Source: Pseudonocardia acidicola
Lineage (GTDB): Bacteria > Actinomycetota > Actinomycetes > Mycobacteriales > Pseudonocardiaceae
Length of the DNA stretch: 42,464 nucleotides
Direction of reading: 5' to 3'
Assembly: GCF_012911935.1 (NCBI RefSeq)
Contig: NZ_JAAXLA010000063.1
Location: 1-42,464, forward strand
Part shown: positions 1 through 8,584 of the stretch, in pieces
Numbering within the stretch: position 1 is the stretch's first letter
How the letters are laid out: each line of letters opens with the position of its first letter
The notes under the pieces: generated by a model
Database searches by the model: none
Told to the model about the DNA's origin: nothing
What the model saw: the letters and a program-made list of their open reading frames with translations, nothing else
Made by a program: the position numbers and the translations under genes

Positions 1-29
1 CCCGTGCCCCGTGCCCCCGCCCCGGTTCC

Positions 30-80
30 TCACGAACGGCACTCTCGTTCAAACCTATTGAACGAAAGTGCCGTTCGTGA
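30..80. terminator. Long inverted repeat, probable terminator hairpin
   Basis: Arms 30-52 and 58-80 are 23 bases each and complementary except for one G-T wobble position, around a 5-base loop. Such a long stem just upstream of a gene suggests the terminator of a gene lying left of the window. It could also be a bidirectional intergenic repeat. No T-tract follows it. Confidence 0.6.
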
Positions 81-118
81 CAACACGGGGAGCGCGGTGG
101 GCGGGTTAGGGTGCGCGC

Positions 119-898
119 GTGACTGAGTTCGTGAGCCTCGAGGTCGACAACGGTGTGGGCACGATCCGGCTGAACCGGCCGCCGATGAACGCGCTGAACC
201 GCCAGGTCCAGGAGGAGCTGTTCGCTCTCGCCGACGAGGCGAGCCGCCGCGACGACATCCGCGCGGTGGTCGTGTACGGCGGGGAGAAGGTGTTCGCCGC
301 CGGCGCGGACGTCAAGGAGATGGCCGCCATGTCGTACTCCGACATGGCTCCGATCGCGCGGCGGCTCTCCGCCGGGCTCGGCGCGGTGGCCTCGATCCCG
401 AAGCCGACGGTCGCCGCCGTCACCGGCTACGCCCTGGGCGGCGGCCTGGAGGTCGCGCTGAGCTGCGACCGGCGCATCGTCGGCGACAACGCCAAGCTCG
501 GCGTGCCGGAGATCCTGCTCGGTGTGATCCCCGGCGGCGGCGGCACGCAGCGGCTGGCCCGGCTGATCGGTCCGTCGCGGGCCAAGGACATGGTCTACAC
601 CGGCCGGTTCGTCGGCGCCGAGGAGGCGCTGGCGATCGGGCTGGTCGACGAGGTCGTGCCCGCCGACGAGGTGTACACCCGCGCGGTCGCCTACGCGAGC
701 CAGTTCGGAGGAGGCCCGGCGCTGGCCTACGCCGCCGCCAAGCGGGCCATCGACGGCGGGCTGGACACCGACCTGCGCACCGGCTTGGACATCGAGTCCG
801 ACGGCTTCGCCGGGCTGTTCGCCAGCGACGACCGGACCATCGGCATGGAGTCGTTCATCGAGAACGGCCCGGGCAAGGCGAAGTTCACCGGCCGCTGA
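119..898 (+). CDS. Enoyl-CoA hydratase (crotonase family)
   Basis: The 259-residue product has the full length of a monofunctional crotonase, which hydrates trans-2-enoyl-CoA to 3-hydroxyacyl-CoA in the cytoplasm during beta-oxidation. The CoA/oxyanion-hole segment reads FAAGADVKEM at residues 59-68. Both catalytic glutamates of the rat enzyme appear present: E111 in GGGLEVALSCD and E131 in VPEILLG, followed by the family motif PGGGGTQRL. It should therefore be a true hydratase rather than an isomerase lacking one glutamate. The start is GTG at 119 with no clear Shine-Dalgarno, so leaderless expression is possible. Substrate chain length cannot be told. A hairpin at 913-962 probably ends the transcript. 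Confidence 0.9.
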   Translation: MTEFVSLEVDNGVGTIRLNRPPMNALNRQVQEELFALADEASRRDDIRAVVVYGGEKVFAAGADVKEMAAMSYSDMAPIARRLSAGLGAVASIPKPTVAAVTGYALGGGLEVALSCDRRIVGDNAKLGVPEILLGVIPGGGGTQRLARLIGPSRAKDMVYTGRFVGAEEALAIGLVDEVVPADEVYTRAVAYASQFGGGPALAYAAAKRAIDGGLDTDLRTGLDIESDGFAGLFASDDRTIGMESFIENGPGKAKFTGR

Positions 899-912
899 CC
901 CTGCGCGTCCTG

Positions 913-962
913 CCATCGGGGTGGCTTTGCTGACGTTGGGTCCAACAGGGCCACCCCGATGG
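913..962. repeat. Intergenic hairpin repeat, copy 1
   Basis: Perfect 13-base arms (ccatcggggtggc at 913-925, its complement at 950-962) enclose a 24-base loop. It lies between the hydratase stop and the next gene. Related hairpins occur at 10785-10832 and, inverted, at 12275-12323. I infer a dispersed terminator-like repeat family. Confidence 0.75.
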
Positions 963-991
963 CGTACCGGGGCTGACTACGCTTCCTACTC

Positions 992-1951
992 ATGAGTACG
1001 GATCCGGCGCCCCAGCCGCACGCGACGGCCGAGCAGGTCGAGGCGGCCCGGCACGACCCGAAGCTGGCCAACGTCCTCTACCACGACTGGGAGGCCGGCT
1101 CCTACGACGACAAGTGGTCGATCTCCTACGACGAGCGCTGCATCAGCTACGCGGCCGACCGCTTCCGCTACGTCGCCGGCGACGCCGACTGGCCCTACGG
1201 CCGTGCGCTGGAACTGGGCTGCGGCACCGGATTCTTCCTGCTCAACCTCATGCAGGCCGGGCTGGCGAAGCAGGGCTCGGTGACCGACCTGTCGCCCGGC
1301 ATGGTGCAGGCCGCGCTGCGCAACGCCGAGCGCCTGGGGCTCGACGTCGACGGCCGGGTCGCCGACGCCGAGCACATCCCCTACGACGACGGCTCCTTCG
1401 ACGTCGTCGTCGGGCACGCCGTGCTGCACCACATCCCCGACGTCGAGGGCGCGCTGCGCGAGGTGTTGCGGGTGCTCAAGCCGGGCGGCCGGTTCGTCTT
1501 CGCCGGAGAGCCCACGAAGATCGGCGACTTCTACGCCCGCCGGCTCGGTGCGCTCACCTGGAAGGCGGCCACCACCGTCACCAAGCTGCCGCCGCTGCAG
1601 GGCTGGCGGCGCCCGCAAGCCGAGCTCGACGAGTCGTCGCGGGCCGCGGCGCTGGAGGCGGTGGTCGATCAGCACATCTTCGACCCGGCCGACCTGGAGG
1701 CCATCGCGCGCCGGGCCGGTGCGGCCGACGTCCGGGCGGCCACCGAGGAGTTCACCGCTGCGATGCTGGGCTGGCCGGTGCGTACCTTCGAGGCCGCCGT
1801 TCCGCCCGGGAAGCTGGGCATGCGCTGGGCGATGTTCGCCTACCGAAGCTGGCAGCGACTGTCCTGGGTGGACCGCAACGTGCTGTCCCGGGTCGTGCCG
1901 CGGGGCTGGTTCTACAACGCGCTGGTGACCGGGACCAAGCCCGCTCGGTAG
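992..1951 (+). CDS. Class I SAM-dependent methyltransferase
   Basis: The 319-residue product carries the Rossmann methyltransferase signature ELGCGTG at residues 74-80 (SAM motif I), then DLSPGMV and the motif VVVGHAVLHHIPDVE, followed by LREVLRVLKPGGRFVFAGEP. This order is typical of Methyltransf_11/25 enzymes. The substrate is unknown; the extended C-terminal half (about residues 180-319) is not diagnostic to me. The start ATG at 992 is the first plausible one. It is monocistronic or loosely linked to the sensor kinase gene 65 bases downstream. Confidence 0.85.
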   Translation: MSTDPAPQPHATAEQVEAARHDPKLANVLYHDWEAGSYDDKWSISYDERCISYAADRFRYVAGDADWPYGRALELGCGTGFFLLNLMQAGLAKQGSVTDLSPGMVQAALRNAERLGLDVDGRVADAEHIPYDDGSFDVVVGHAVLHHIPDVEGALREVLRVLKPGGRFVFAGEPTKIGDFYARRLGALTWKAATTVTKLPPLQGWRRPQAELDESSRAAALEAVVDQHIFDPADLEAIARRAGAADVRAATEEFTAAMLGWPVRTFEAAVPPGKLGMRWAMFAYRSWQRLSWVDRNVLSRVVPRGWFYNALVTGTKPAR

Positions 1952-2016
1952 TTCTACGGATCCGCGCCGGGCCCGCCCGCGGCGAGGATGGCGGCGCGCC
2001 AGGCACACTGTCCGAC

Positions 2017-3159
2017 ATGGAGCGCCCGCTGGAGCCGCTGTGGCGCGGACTGCTGGTTTACCGGGTGCTCACGCTGATCAGCGTGTCGGTGCCGGCGCTG
2101 GTCGGGCTCGGCGACTACGCGGCGCCGGCTGCCGCGGTCGCGGTGCTCGCGGTGATGCTGGTGTGGACGGTCGTCACCGGTTACGGCTACCGCGGCGTGC
2201 CGTCCGGCGTACCGGATCGGCGCGGGCGGCTGGCGATCGCCGATCTGGTGGTCGTCACCGGGGTCATGGCCACCACACCGTTCGTGCTGACCCCGGCCCA
2301 GCTCGACGCCGGGGTCGCCGGGATGGGCTCGATCTGGACGCCCGGGGCGGCGCTGGCCTGCGCGATCGCGTTCGGGCTGCGGGGCGGGCTGGCCGGGGCG
2401 CTGGTGACCTCGGCGGCGCTGGTGCTGTCCAAGGGCCGCATCGAGACCGCCGAGCTCGGTGACGTGCAGCTGCTGGTGCTGGCCGGGCTGACCGTCGGGT
2501 TCGCCGCCACCGTGCTGCGCCGCTCGGCCGAGCAGCTGCGCCGCGCGGTGGCCGCGGAGGCGGCGTCGGCGGAGCGGGAGCGGCTCACCCGGTCCATCCA
2601 CGACGGCGTGCTGCAGGTGCTCGCGCACGTGCGCCGGCGCGGGGCCGAGCTGGGCGGCGGCGCGGCGGAGCTCGGCGTGCTGGCGGGGGAGCAGGAGGTC
2701 GCCCTGCGCACGCTGCTGACCAGCGGCTCGGCCTCCGTCGACGCCGCCGGCCACCGGGACCTGGGCGCCGCGTTGCGCGCGCTGACCTCCCCGCGGGTCA
2801 CCGTCTCCGCACCCGCACACCCGCTGGAGCTGCCTGCCGCGACCGTCGACGAGCTGGTCGCCGTGGTCGGCGCCGCGCTGACCAACATCGCGGTGCACGT
2901 CGGCGCCGACGCCCCGGCCTGGGTGTTCGTGGAGGACGCCGGGGACACTGTGGAGATCAGCGTCCGGGACGACGGCCCGGGTATCCCCGAAGGCCGGCTC
3001 GCCGAGGCCGAGGCGGAGGGACGCCTCGGCGTCGCCCGCTCGATGCGCGGCCGGGTGCACGAACTGGGCGGCACGATCGACTGCGACACGGGGCCCGGCC
3101 GGGGCACCGAGTGGACGATCCGGGTGCCGATGACGCCGATTCCGGGGTTGCGGACATGA
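2017..3159 (+). CDS. Sensor histidine kinase, NarL-partner (HisKA_3-like) type
   Basis: The 380-residue protein begins with about five hydrophobic segments (residues 12-170), giving a membrane sensor with little extracellular mass. A dimerization/phosphoacceptor helix follows with H195 in RSIHDGVLQVL. The HATPase domain shows an N-box (ALTNIAVH, about 287-294), a G1 box (DDGPGIP, 318-324) and a G2-like GRLGVARSMRGR. It should autophosphorylate on H195 and pass phosphate to the response regulator encoded next. The two genes overlap by four bases (ATGA at 3156-3159), which argues for translational coupling. The ATG at 2017 is chosen because the membrane segments begin right after it. The signal is unknown. 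Confidence 0.85.
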   Translation: MERPLEPLWRGLLVYRVLTLISVSVPALVGLGDYAAPAAAVAVLAVMLVWTVVTGYGYRGVPSGVPDRRGRLAIADLVVVTGVMATTPFVLTPAQLDAGVAGMGSIWTPGAALACAIAFGLRGGLAGALVTSAALVLSKGRIETAELGDVQLLVLAGLTVGFAATVLRRSAEQLRRAVAAEAASAERERLTRSIHDGVLQVLAHVRRRGAELGGGAAELGVLAGEQEVALRTLLTSGSASVDAAGHRDLGAALRALTSPRVTVSAPAHPLELPAATVDELVAVVGAALTNIAVHVGADAPAWVFVEDAGDTVEISVRDDGPGIPEGRLAEAEAEGRLGVARSMRGRVHELGGTIDCDTGPGRGTEWTIRVPMTPIPGLRT

Positions 3160-3827
3160 CCGCGATGAGCGAGCCGGTGACCGTGATGGTCGTCGACGAC
3201 CATCCGATCTGGCGCGAGGGCGTCGCCCGCGACCTCACCGAGCGCGGCTGCCGCGTGGTGGCCACCGCCCCCGACGCCGACGCCGCGGTCCGGATCGCGC
3301 CGGCCGCCCGCCCGCAGGTGGTGCTGATGGACCTCAACCTGGGTGCGACATCGGGGGTGGCGGCGATCAGCGGGATCCTGGCGAAGCTGCCCGACACCCG
3401 GGTGCTGGTGCTCTCGGCCAGCGGCGAGCACGCCGACGTGCTCGACGCGGTCACGGCCGGTGCGAGTGGTTACCTGGTCAAGTCCGCGAGCGCCGAGGAG
3501 CTGCTCGACGCCGTGCACCGCATCGCCGGCGGGTTCCCGGTGTTCACCCCGGGGCTGGCCGGGCTGGTGCTGGGGGAGTACCGGCGGCTGGCCGCGGAGC
3601 CGGCCCGCCGGGAGAACGCAACGGTGCCGGCGCTCACCGAGCGGGAGACCGAGGTGCTGCGGCTGGTGGCCAAGGGGATGACCGCCAAGCAGATCGGTGA
3701 GCGGCTGGTGCTGTCGCACCGCACGGTGGAGAGCCACGTGCAGAACACGCTGCGCAAGCTGCAGTTGCACAACCGCTCGCAGCTGGTCCGGTACGCGATC
3801 GAGCAGGGGATCGCCGGCGGGGACTGA
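3156..3827 (+). CDS. Two-component response regulator, NarL/FixJ family
   Basis: This 223-residue protein has an intact receiver domain: acidic pair D14/D15 (VVDDH), phosphoacceptor D59 (VLMDL) and K109 (SGYLVK). The C-terminal LuxR-type helix-turn-helix begins LTERETEVLRLVAKG and ends near residue 220. The start overlaps the kinase stop (ATGA), so it is the cognate partner. It probably acts as a transcriptional regulator of unknown targets. The neighbouring gene at 3974 is a clear paralogue. Confidence 0.9.
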   Translation: MTAMSEPVTVMVVDDHPIWREGVARDLTERGCRVVATAPDADAAVRIAPAARPQVVLMDLNLGATSGVAAISGILAKLPDTRVLVLSASGEHADVLDAVTAGASGYLVKSASAEELLDAVHRIAGGFPVFTPGLAGLVLGEYRRLAAEPARRENATVPALTERETEVLRLVAKGMTAKQIGERLVLSHRTVESHVQNTLRKLQLHNRSQLVRYAIEQGIAGGD

Positions 3828-3973
3828 GTTCGCTGGGTGACCGGTGCGGCGGCATCACAGGCCCACCTCGTGTGATCGTGCTGGGCCGTCCGGGTGCTCG
3901 CCGCCCGGACGAAACCGGGTGCCGTCGCCCGATGGCAGCATTCGGCGCAGGTGTCGCAACAGGAGGTCGCGGG

Positions 3974-4612
3974 ATGGGCGGGGTGGGTCCGGTGAGTGTG
4001 GTCGTGGTGACCGCCTCCGGCGACGCCGTGGCCCGGGCGCTGCGCCACGCCGGGCTCGAGGTCGCCGGGACTGTGGCCGACGCCGGCGCCGCCGCCGTGC
4101 TGGCCGCGGACCGGTCGGCGCAGGTCGTCGTGGTCGACCTCGGCGACGGACCGGAGCGCACGGCGGCGGTCGCCACCGTCGCGGACCGGGCGCCCGGGGC
4201 CGCCGTGCTGGTCCTCGCTGCCGCCGACGACAACACCGGGGTGCTGGCCGCGGTCCGCGCCGGGGCCGCGGGCTACCTGGCTCGCCCGCGCGACGGTGCC
4301 GGGCTGGCGGCCGCCGTGCGGCGCACCGCGGCCGGCGAGGCGGTGTTCAGCCCGGGCCTGGCCGAGGTGGTCCTGGAGGAGTACGGGCGCCGGGGTGGCG
4401 GGGCGCAGCCGGACGCGACGCCGCGGCTCACCGAGCGGGAGGCCGACGTGCTGCGGCTGGTCGTGGAGGGGCTCACGGCGCGCCAGATCGCCGCCCGGCT
4501 GGTGCTCTCACCGCGCACCGTGGAGAACCACATCCAGCGCACGCTGCGGAAGTTCCGGCTGCAGGGCCGCGCGGCCCTGGTCCGCTACGCGATCGAGCAC
4601 GGGTTGGCCTGA
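3974..4612 (+). CDS. LuxR-family regulator with degenerate receiver domain
   Basis: The start at 3974 is set by AGGAGG at 3961-3966. The 212-residue product aligns with the preceding response regulator end to end; the HTH (LTEREADVLRLVVEG to the C-terminus) is near-identical in layout. The receiver is eroded: the N-terminal acidic pair is replaced (VVVVTASGD, T13-A14). The phosphoacceptor aspartate is kept in position (D55, VVDLGDG), but the conserved lysine is replaced (GYLARPRDG). It probably arose by tandem duplication and may work without phosphorylation or through a ligand. It ends 12 bases before the convergent nucleoside hydrolase gene. Confidence 0.85.
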   Translation: MGGVGPVSVVVVTASGDAVARALRHAGLEVAGTVADAGAAAVLAADRSAQVVVVDLGDGPERTAAVATVADRAPGAAVLVLAAADDNTGVLAAVRAGAAGYLARPRDGAGLAAAVRRTAAGEAVFSPGLAEVVLEEYGRRGGGAQPDATPRLTEREADVLRLVVEGLTARQIAARLVLSPRTVENHIQRTLRKFRLQGRAALVRYAIEHGLA

Positions 4613-4624
4613 TGGCCTCGTGCG

Positions 4625-5560
4625 TCAGCGCAACGTCCGGAGGCGGCGCGCCATCTCTGCGAGCACCGCATCGGTGTCGGCGTCCAGCGCGACGTGCACG
4701 GGTGGGCCTGCGGCGTCCGGCCGCCGGTCCGCGACCGTGGCTCCGCGTGCCGGACCGAGGTCGCAGGCCACCCGGATCGGCAGCGCCGTCGTGCGCAGGG
4801 TGCCGGGCAGGACCGCCTCCAGCACCGCCAGCGCGTCGTGCAGTGCCACCGCGTCGATGCCGTAGCGCTCGTTGAACGCCTTGCGGTAACCCGCGATCAC
4901 CCCGGCCAGGGTGGCGCAGCGCGGCCCGCTCGCGGTGAGCTCGGAGATCCAGTCGCCGTCGGCGAGGGTGCGCATGGTGATGTCCAGCGGCACCATCGTG
5001 ACCGGCACGTCGGCCTGGTTCAGCACGCGGTGCGCGGCCTCGGGATCGGCGTAGACGTTGAACTCGGCCACGCCCCGGGTGTTGCCCGCTCCGAGCGACC
5101 CGGCCATCGCCACGATCCGGCCGATCTTCGCCGTCATATCGGGGTGCGTGGCCAGCAGCAGCGCGGTGTTGGTCAGCGGTCCGATCGAGATGATGGTGAC
5201 CGGCTCGGTCGCCTCCCGCAGCACATCGGCCATCAGCGCGACGGCGAACCGGGGGTCCGCCGCGACCGGCTCGGGGAACTCGGCGGACCGGCCGCCCAGG
5301 CCGTCGGCCCCGTGCCATTCCGGTGCCCACTCCTCCTGCTCGTGCACCAGCGGCCGGGCGGCACCCGCGGCGACGGGGATGTCGGGGCGGCCGGCCAGGG
5401 CGAGCACCCGGCGGGCGTTGGCGAAGGTCTTCTCGATGCCGACGTTGCCGAACGACACGGTCACCGCCCGCACATCGGCCTCGGGGCTCTGCAGGGCCAG
5501 CACCAGCGCCACGGTGTCGTCCACCCCGGGGTCGGTATCGATGATCAGCGGGATGGGCAT
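4625..5560 (-). CDS. Inosine-uridine nucleoside N-ribohydrolase
   Basis: The 311-residue cytoplasmic enzyme hydrolyses the N-glycosidic bond of (probably) ribonucleosides to base plus ribose. The family fingerprint DTDPGVDD is at residues 8-15. The other active-site residues fall at the same numbers as in protozoal IU-nucleoside hydrolase: N39, N168 (EFNVYADPEAA) and H241-D242 (ALHDALAV). The N-terminus is placed at ATG 5558-5560, preceded by a GGGAG-type ribosome site; longer readings enter the decayed CoA-transferase gene. Nearby LacI, ribokinase and amidotransferase-like genes suggest a former nucleoside/ribose salvage locus of which this gene remains intact. Confidence 0.9.
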   Translation of the reverse strand: MPIPLIIDTDPGVDDTVALVLALQSPEADVRAVTVSFGNVGIEKTFANARRVLALAGRPDIPVAAGAARPLVHEQEEWAPEWHGADGLGGRSAEFPEPVAADPRFAVALMADVLREATEPVTIISIGPLTNTALLLATHPDMTAKIGRIVAMAGSLGAGNTRGVAEFNVYADPEAAHRVLNQADVPVTMVPLDITMRTLADGDWISELTASGPRCATLAGVIAGYRKAFNERYGIDAVALHDALAVLEAVLPGTLRTTALPIRVACDLGPARGATVADRRPDAAGPPVHVALDADTDAVLAEMARRLRTLR

Positions 5561-5597
5561 GGTGGGGGACTCCCGTCGGTCGGTTGGCGGGCGGCGT

Positions 5598-6441
5598 GGA
5601 TCGAGACAGGTGGGCGGGGTGACCGACAGCCCGATCGGGTTGCGGGTCAGGCTCACGGTACTGCCGTCCTCCCGGGGAATGTCGATCACGGGGCCCAACC
5701 CGAGTTCGGTGGCCGGCCGGAACGCGCCGGCCACGTCGTTGACCACGCCGGCCGGAACCCGCGCGCCGGTCAGCTCCGCCGCCCCAGTCCTCGGCCGGCC
5801 GGGCGGCGAGCCGCAGTTCCGGTGCCGTCCGCAGCTCGGCGCGGTGTCCGACGCGGGCGGTGTCCGACGCGGGCGGTGTTCATGGCGAAGCGGGGGTCGT
5901 GGGCGAGGTCGGGCTCGCCGAGCACCGTGCACAGCGCCGCGAACTGCCGGTCGTTCCCGACGGCGAGGACCAGGTCGCCGTCGGCGCAGCGCAGCAGCTC
6001 GTACGGGGCGGTGCTCGGGTGCTGGTTGCCCATCCGCCCCGGTACGACGCCGCCGGAGGTGTACCCCGAGCCCTGGTTGACCAGCGCGGCGAGCAGCGAG
6101 GAGAGCAGGTCGACCTCGACCCGCTGGCCCTGCCCGGTGGCGGCCCGGTGCGTGAGGGCGGCGAGGATGCCGACGGTCGAGAACAGCCCGGCCAGCACGT
6201 CGACGAGCGCGACGCCGACCTTCTGCGGCTCGCCGTCCGGGTCGCCGGTGATGCTCATCAGCCCGCCGAGGGCCTGGATGAGCAGGTCGTAACCGGGCAG
6301 CGCGGCACCGGCGCCGCAGCCGAATCCGGTGACCGAGCAGTAGACCAGGCCCGGATTCGCGGCACTCAGGTCGTCGTAGCCCAGACCCGGCCGGAAGTTC
6401 TCCACGACGACATCGGCCTGCGCGGCCAGCTCGCGGGCGCG
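5598..6441 (-). pseudogene. Family III CoA-transferase (CaiB/BaiF), truncated and frameshifted
   Basis: Reading leftward from 6441, one frame gives ARELAAQADVVVENFRPG and on through PGYDLLIQALGGLMS to DPRFAMNTARVG, the middle of a class III CoA-transferase. The frame is lost at a 16-bp tandem duplication (5841-5872). A short stretch in a second frame (ELRLAARPAEDW) follows, then a third frame gives ARVPAGVVNDVAGAF and RNPIGLSVTPP, the usual C-terminus. The N-terminal hundred or so residues are absent: the gene is cut at about 6441, where an unrelated plus-strand gene remnant begins. The last frame runs into the nucleoside hydrolase without a stop. It is non-functional as a CoA-transferase. 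Confidence 0.8.
5841..5872. repeat. 16-bp tandem duplication that breaks the CoA-transferase frame
   Basis: The unit gcggtgtccgacgcgg occurs at 5841-5856 and again at 5857-5872, with eight bases of a third copy (one difference) after it. Sixteen is not a multiple of three, so the duplication alone explains one of the two frameshifts in the CoA-transferase remnant. Confidence 0.9.
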
Positions 6442-6738
6442 CTACGGGATGAGCCCGCTGGCGGCCGTGCTGCCGGTGACCATGCTCGACCACGACGACC
6501 GGGTCGAGGTCCCGGAGGGGCTCAAGGCGACCTTCTCCGAGCCCGAGCACCCGGTGCTGGGCGGGACCCCGCCGGAGTGGCCGATCCTGCTCGTGGTGGG
6601 TGAGGCCGGGGCGGACGTGCGGTAGCGTTCACCTCTGATCTTGCACCTCACTGGGCGCCGCCGGAGTTCGTCGGCTGGTCTCACTACCGGGAGCTCTGGG
6701 CGTCCATCCTCACGTGGGCAGCCGGTGTGCGCCCGTAG
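6442..6738 (+). pseudogene. Remnant of a glutamine amidotransferase-like (GATase1/ThuA-like fold) protein
   Basis: The frame from the ATG at 6449 reads SPLAAVLPVTMLDHDDR and then PEHPVLGGTPPEWPILL before stopping at 6623-6625. A one-base-shifted frame from about 6619 continues AVAFTSDLAPHW, PPEFVGWSHYRELW and ILTWAAG to a stop at 6736-6738. Together these look like the last hundred residues of the PF07090-type amidotransferase-like proteins often found in sugar operons (family named from memory). The N-terminal part is missing; the remnant starts exactly where the opposite-strand CoA-transferase remnant is cut. The final stop overlaps the ribosome site of the LacI gene, suggesting the two genes once formed an operon. 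Confidence 0.65.
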
Positions 6739-6750
6739 GAGGTCCTCGCC

Positions 6751-7782
6751 ATGACGGCGCGCCGCCGGCCCACCATGAAGGACGTCGCGGAGCACGCCCG
6801 CGTGTCCGTCAGCACGGTGAGCTATGTGCTCAACGACAGCGGCCCGGTGGCGCCCGAGCGGCGCAATCGGGTGCTCGACGCCGTGCGGCTGCTCGAGTAC
6901 TCGCCCAACGAGTCGGCGCGCAGCCTCAAGCGCCGCTCGGCGTCGACGATCGGGCTGGTGGTGCCCGAGCTGACCAACCAGTTCTTCGCGATGGTGGCCG
7001 AGGGCGTGCAGAAGGCGGCCTCCACCCGCGATGTGCTGGTGGTGCTGTGCGTGCCCGACGCGACCGGGCAGCCGGAGGAGAACCACGCGAAGCTGCTGCG
7101 CAGCCAGCGCCTCGACGGGGTGGTGTACCTGTCGGGCACGGGCACGCTGCCGGCGTCGATCCTCGAGCTGTCCCGGTTCGGCCCGGTCGTGCTCGTCGAC
7201 GAGCAGATCCCCGGGTTCGACCTGCCCGCGGTCGCCTGCGACTCGCGGCGGGGCGCCCGGGAGGTCGCCCGGCACGTGCTCGACCAGGGCCACCGGCGGA
7301 TCGCGGTGATCGGGGGGCCGTCGGCGCTGTGGACGGCGCAGCAACGTCTCGCGGGCTACCGCGAAGCGTTCGCGGCCGCCGGGATGGACCCCGACGGCGT
7401 GCCGGTCCTGGTCGGTGACTACCGGCAGGACTCGGGCAGGGAGCTGGCCGCGCAGGCTCTCGCCGGCCCGGAGGGCGAGCGCCCGACGGCACTGCTGTGC
7501 GCCAACGACCTGATGGCCATCGGCGCGGTGGAGTACTGCAAGTCGGTGGGTATCCGGGTGCCCGACGACGTCAGCATCGTCGGCTTCGACGACCTGCCGG
7601 TGTCCGCGCTGATCACGCCGCGGCTCACCACCGTCCGCCAGCCCGCGCACGACATGGGCTACCACGCGGTGATGGCGTTGTTCGACATCCTGGAGAACAA
7701 GGAGAGTGAGTCGCTCGGGCTGCAGCCCACCACGGTCCAACTGCGCGACTCGGTGGGGCCACCCCCGGGAGGGAACTCATGA
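6751..7782 (+). CDS. LacI-family transcriptional regulator
   Basis: A strong AGGAGG ribosome site at 6738-6743 fixes ATG 6751. The 343-residue protein has the N-terminal LacI helix-turn-helix (MKDVAEHARVSVSTVSYVLN, residues 9-28), a hinge near residues 50-60 and a periplasmic-binding-protein-like effector domain ending in GFDDLPVSALITPRLTTVRQP. It would repress nearby sugar/nucleoside genes, with ribose or a nucleoside as a plausible inducer given its ribokinase neighbour. Its stop overlaps the ribokinase start (ATGA, 7779-7782). The regulator looks intact although its presumed operon is decayed. Confidence 0.9.
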   Translation: MTARRRPTMKDVAEHARVSVSTVSYVLNDSGPVAPERRNRVLDAVRLLEYSPNESARSLKRRSASTIGLVVPELTNQFFAMVAEGVQKAASTRDVLVVLCVPDATGQPEENHAKLLRSQRLDGVVYLSGTGTLPASILELSRFGPVVLVDEQIPGFDLPAVACDSRRGAREVARHVLDQGHRRIAVIGGPSALWTAQQRLAGYREAFAAAGMDPDGVPVLVGDYRQDSGRELAAQALAGPEGERPTALLCANDLMAIGAVEYCKSVGIRVPDDVSIVGFDDLPVSALITPRLTTVRQPAHDMGYHAVMALFDILENKESESLGLQPTTVQLRDSVGPPPGGNS

Positions 7783-8303
7783 GCGGGAACGGGGTCATCG
7801 TGGTCGGCGCGATCAACGTCGACTTCGTCGTCGCCACAGACCGGCTGCCCGGGCCGGGGGAGACGGTCGTCGGTGCCGGGATGGCGCGCCATGGCGGCGG
7901 TAAGGGCGCCAACGCCGCGGTCGCGGCAGCCCGGGCCGGTGCGACGGTGCGCCTCGTCGGCGCCGTCGGGGCCGACGACACCGGCGTGGCGGCGCTGAAC
8001 GAACTGCGCGCCGAAGGGATCGCGGTGGACGACGTCGCGGTGCTCGACGGCGAACCGACCGGCGTGGCCCTGATCGTCGTGGACGCCGAGGGCGAGAACC
8101 AGAACCGGGCAAGGCCACGGTCCGGGACACCACCGGTGCCGGCGACAGCGTCAACGGGGTGCTCGGCCCGACTGGCGGCCGGCGACGGTCTCGCCGATGC
8201 CGTCCGCACCGCCACCGTCGCGGCGTCGCTGTCGGTGGCGCATGCCGGCGCCCGCGCCGGCATGCCCACCGCCGCCGCGATCGACGCCGCACTGCGCGAC
8301 TGA
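7779..8303 (+). pseudogene. Ribokinase (PfkB family) with central deletion
   Basis: The N-terminal ribokinase region is normal (VVGAINVDFV, then the sugar-binding GGKGANAAVAAARAGA). After GENQN at about 8105 some 130 codons of the usual 300-residue enzyme are missing. The ATP/anion-hole motif TTGAGDSVNG, which carries the catalytic aspartate, survives at about 8123-8155 but in another frame. The original frame returns at ARLAAGDGLADAVR near 8167 and runs to the stop. The open frame encodes 174 residues that bypass the catalytic motif, so no kinase activity is expected. It is translationally coupled to the LacI gene. Confidence 0.85.
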
Positions 8304-8584
8304 GCCTCCGTCCGGCCCCGCCGCGGCGCAGGGCCGGACATGTAGCGCAGAACCATAAAGGTTTTCACCTCGGTTTGGCGCAGTGCCGCTGCGCGACGCC
8401 GCGCTCGCTGCCGTGTCCCGAATTGTCCCGAATGGCACATGACGCAGGCTGCCGGGAGCGATGTGCTGAGCGGCTACTCCCCGATTGGTGTCCCGACGCC
8501 GTTCCGGTAGATGTCGGGTCGCGCAGCGGCCGGCAGGGCGCCGCGCGTCCGGGTGACGGGCGGCAGATCGTTGCGCCGAATGAG

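Noticed and set aside
1114..2016. Long upstream extension of the histidine kinase frame
   Set aside because: It is Arg/Ala/Gly-rich shadow translation across the methyltransferase gene; the real start at 2017 precedes the membrane segments.
4625..6550. Single 641-residue minus-strand protein covering CoA-transferase and nucleoside hydrolase
   Set aside because: The upstream 330 residues are out-of-frame translation except for the CoA-transferase C-terminus; the hydrolase has its own start at 5560.
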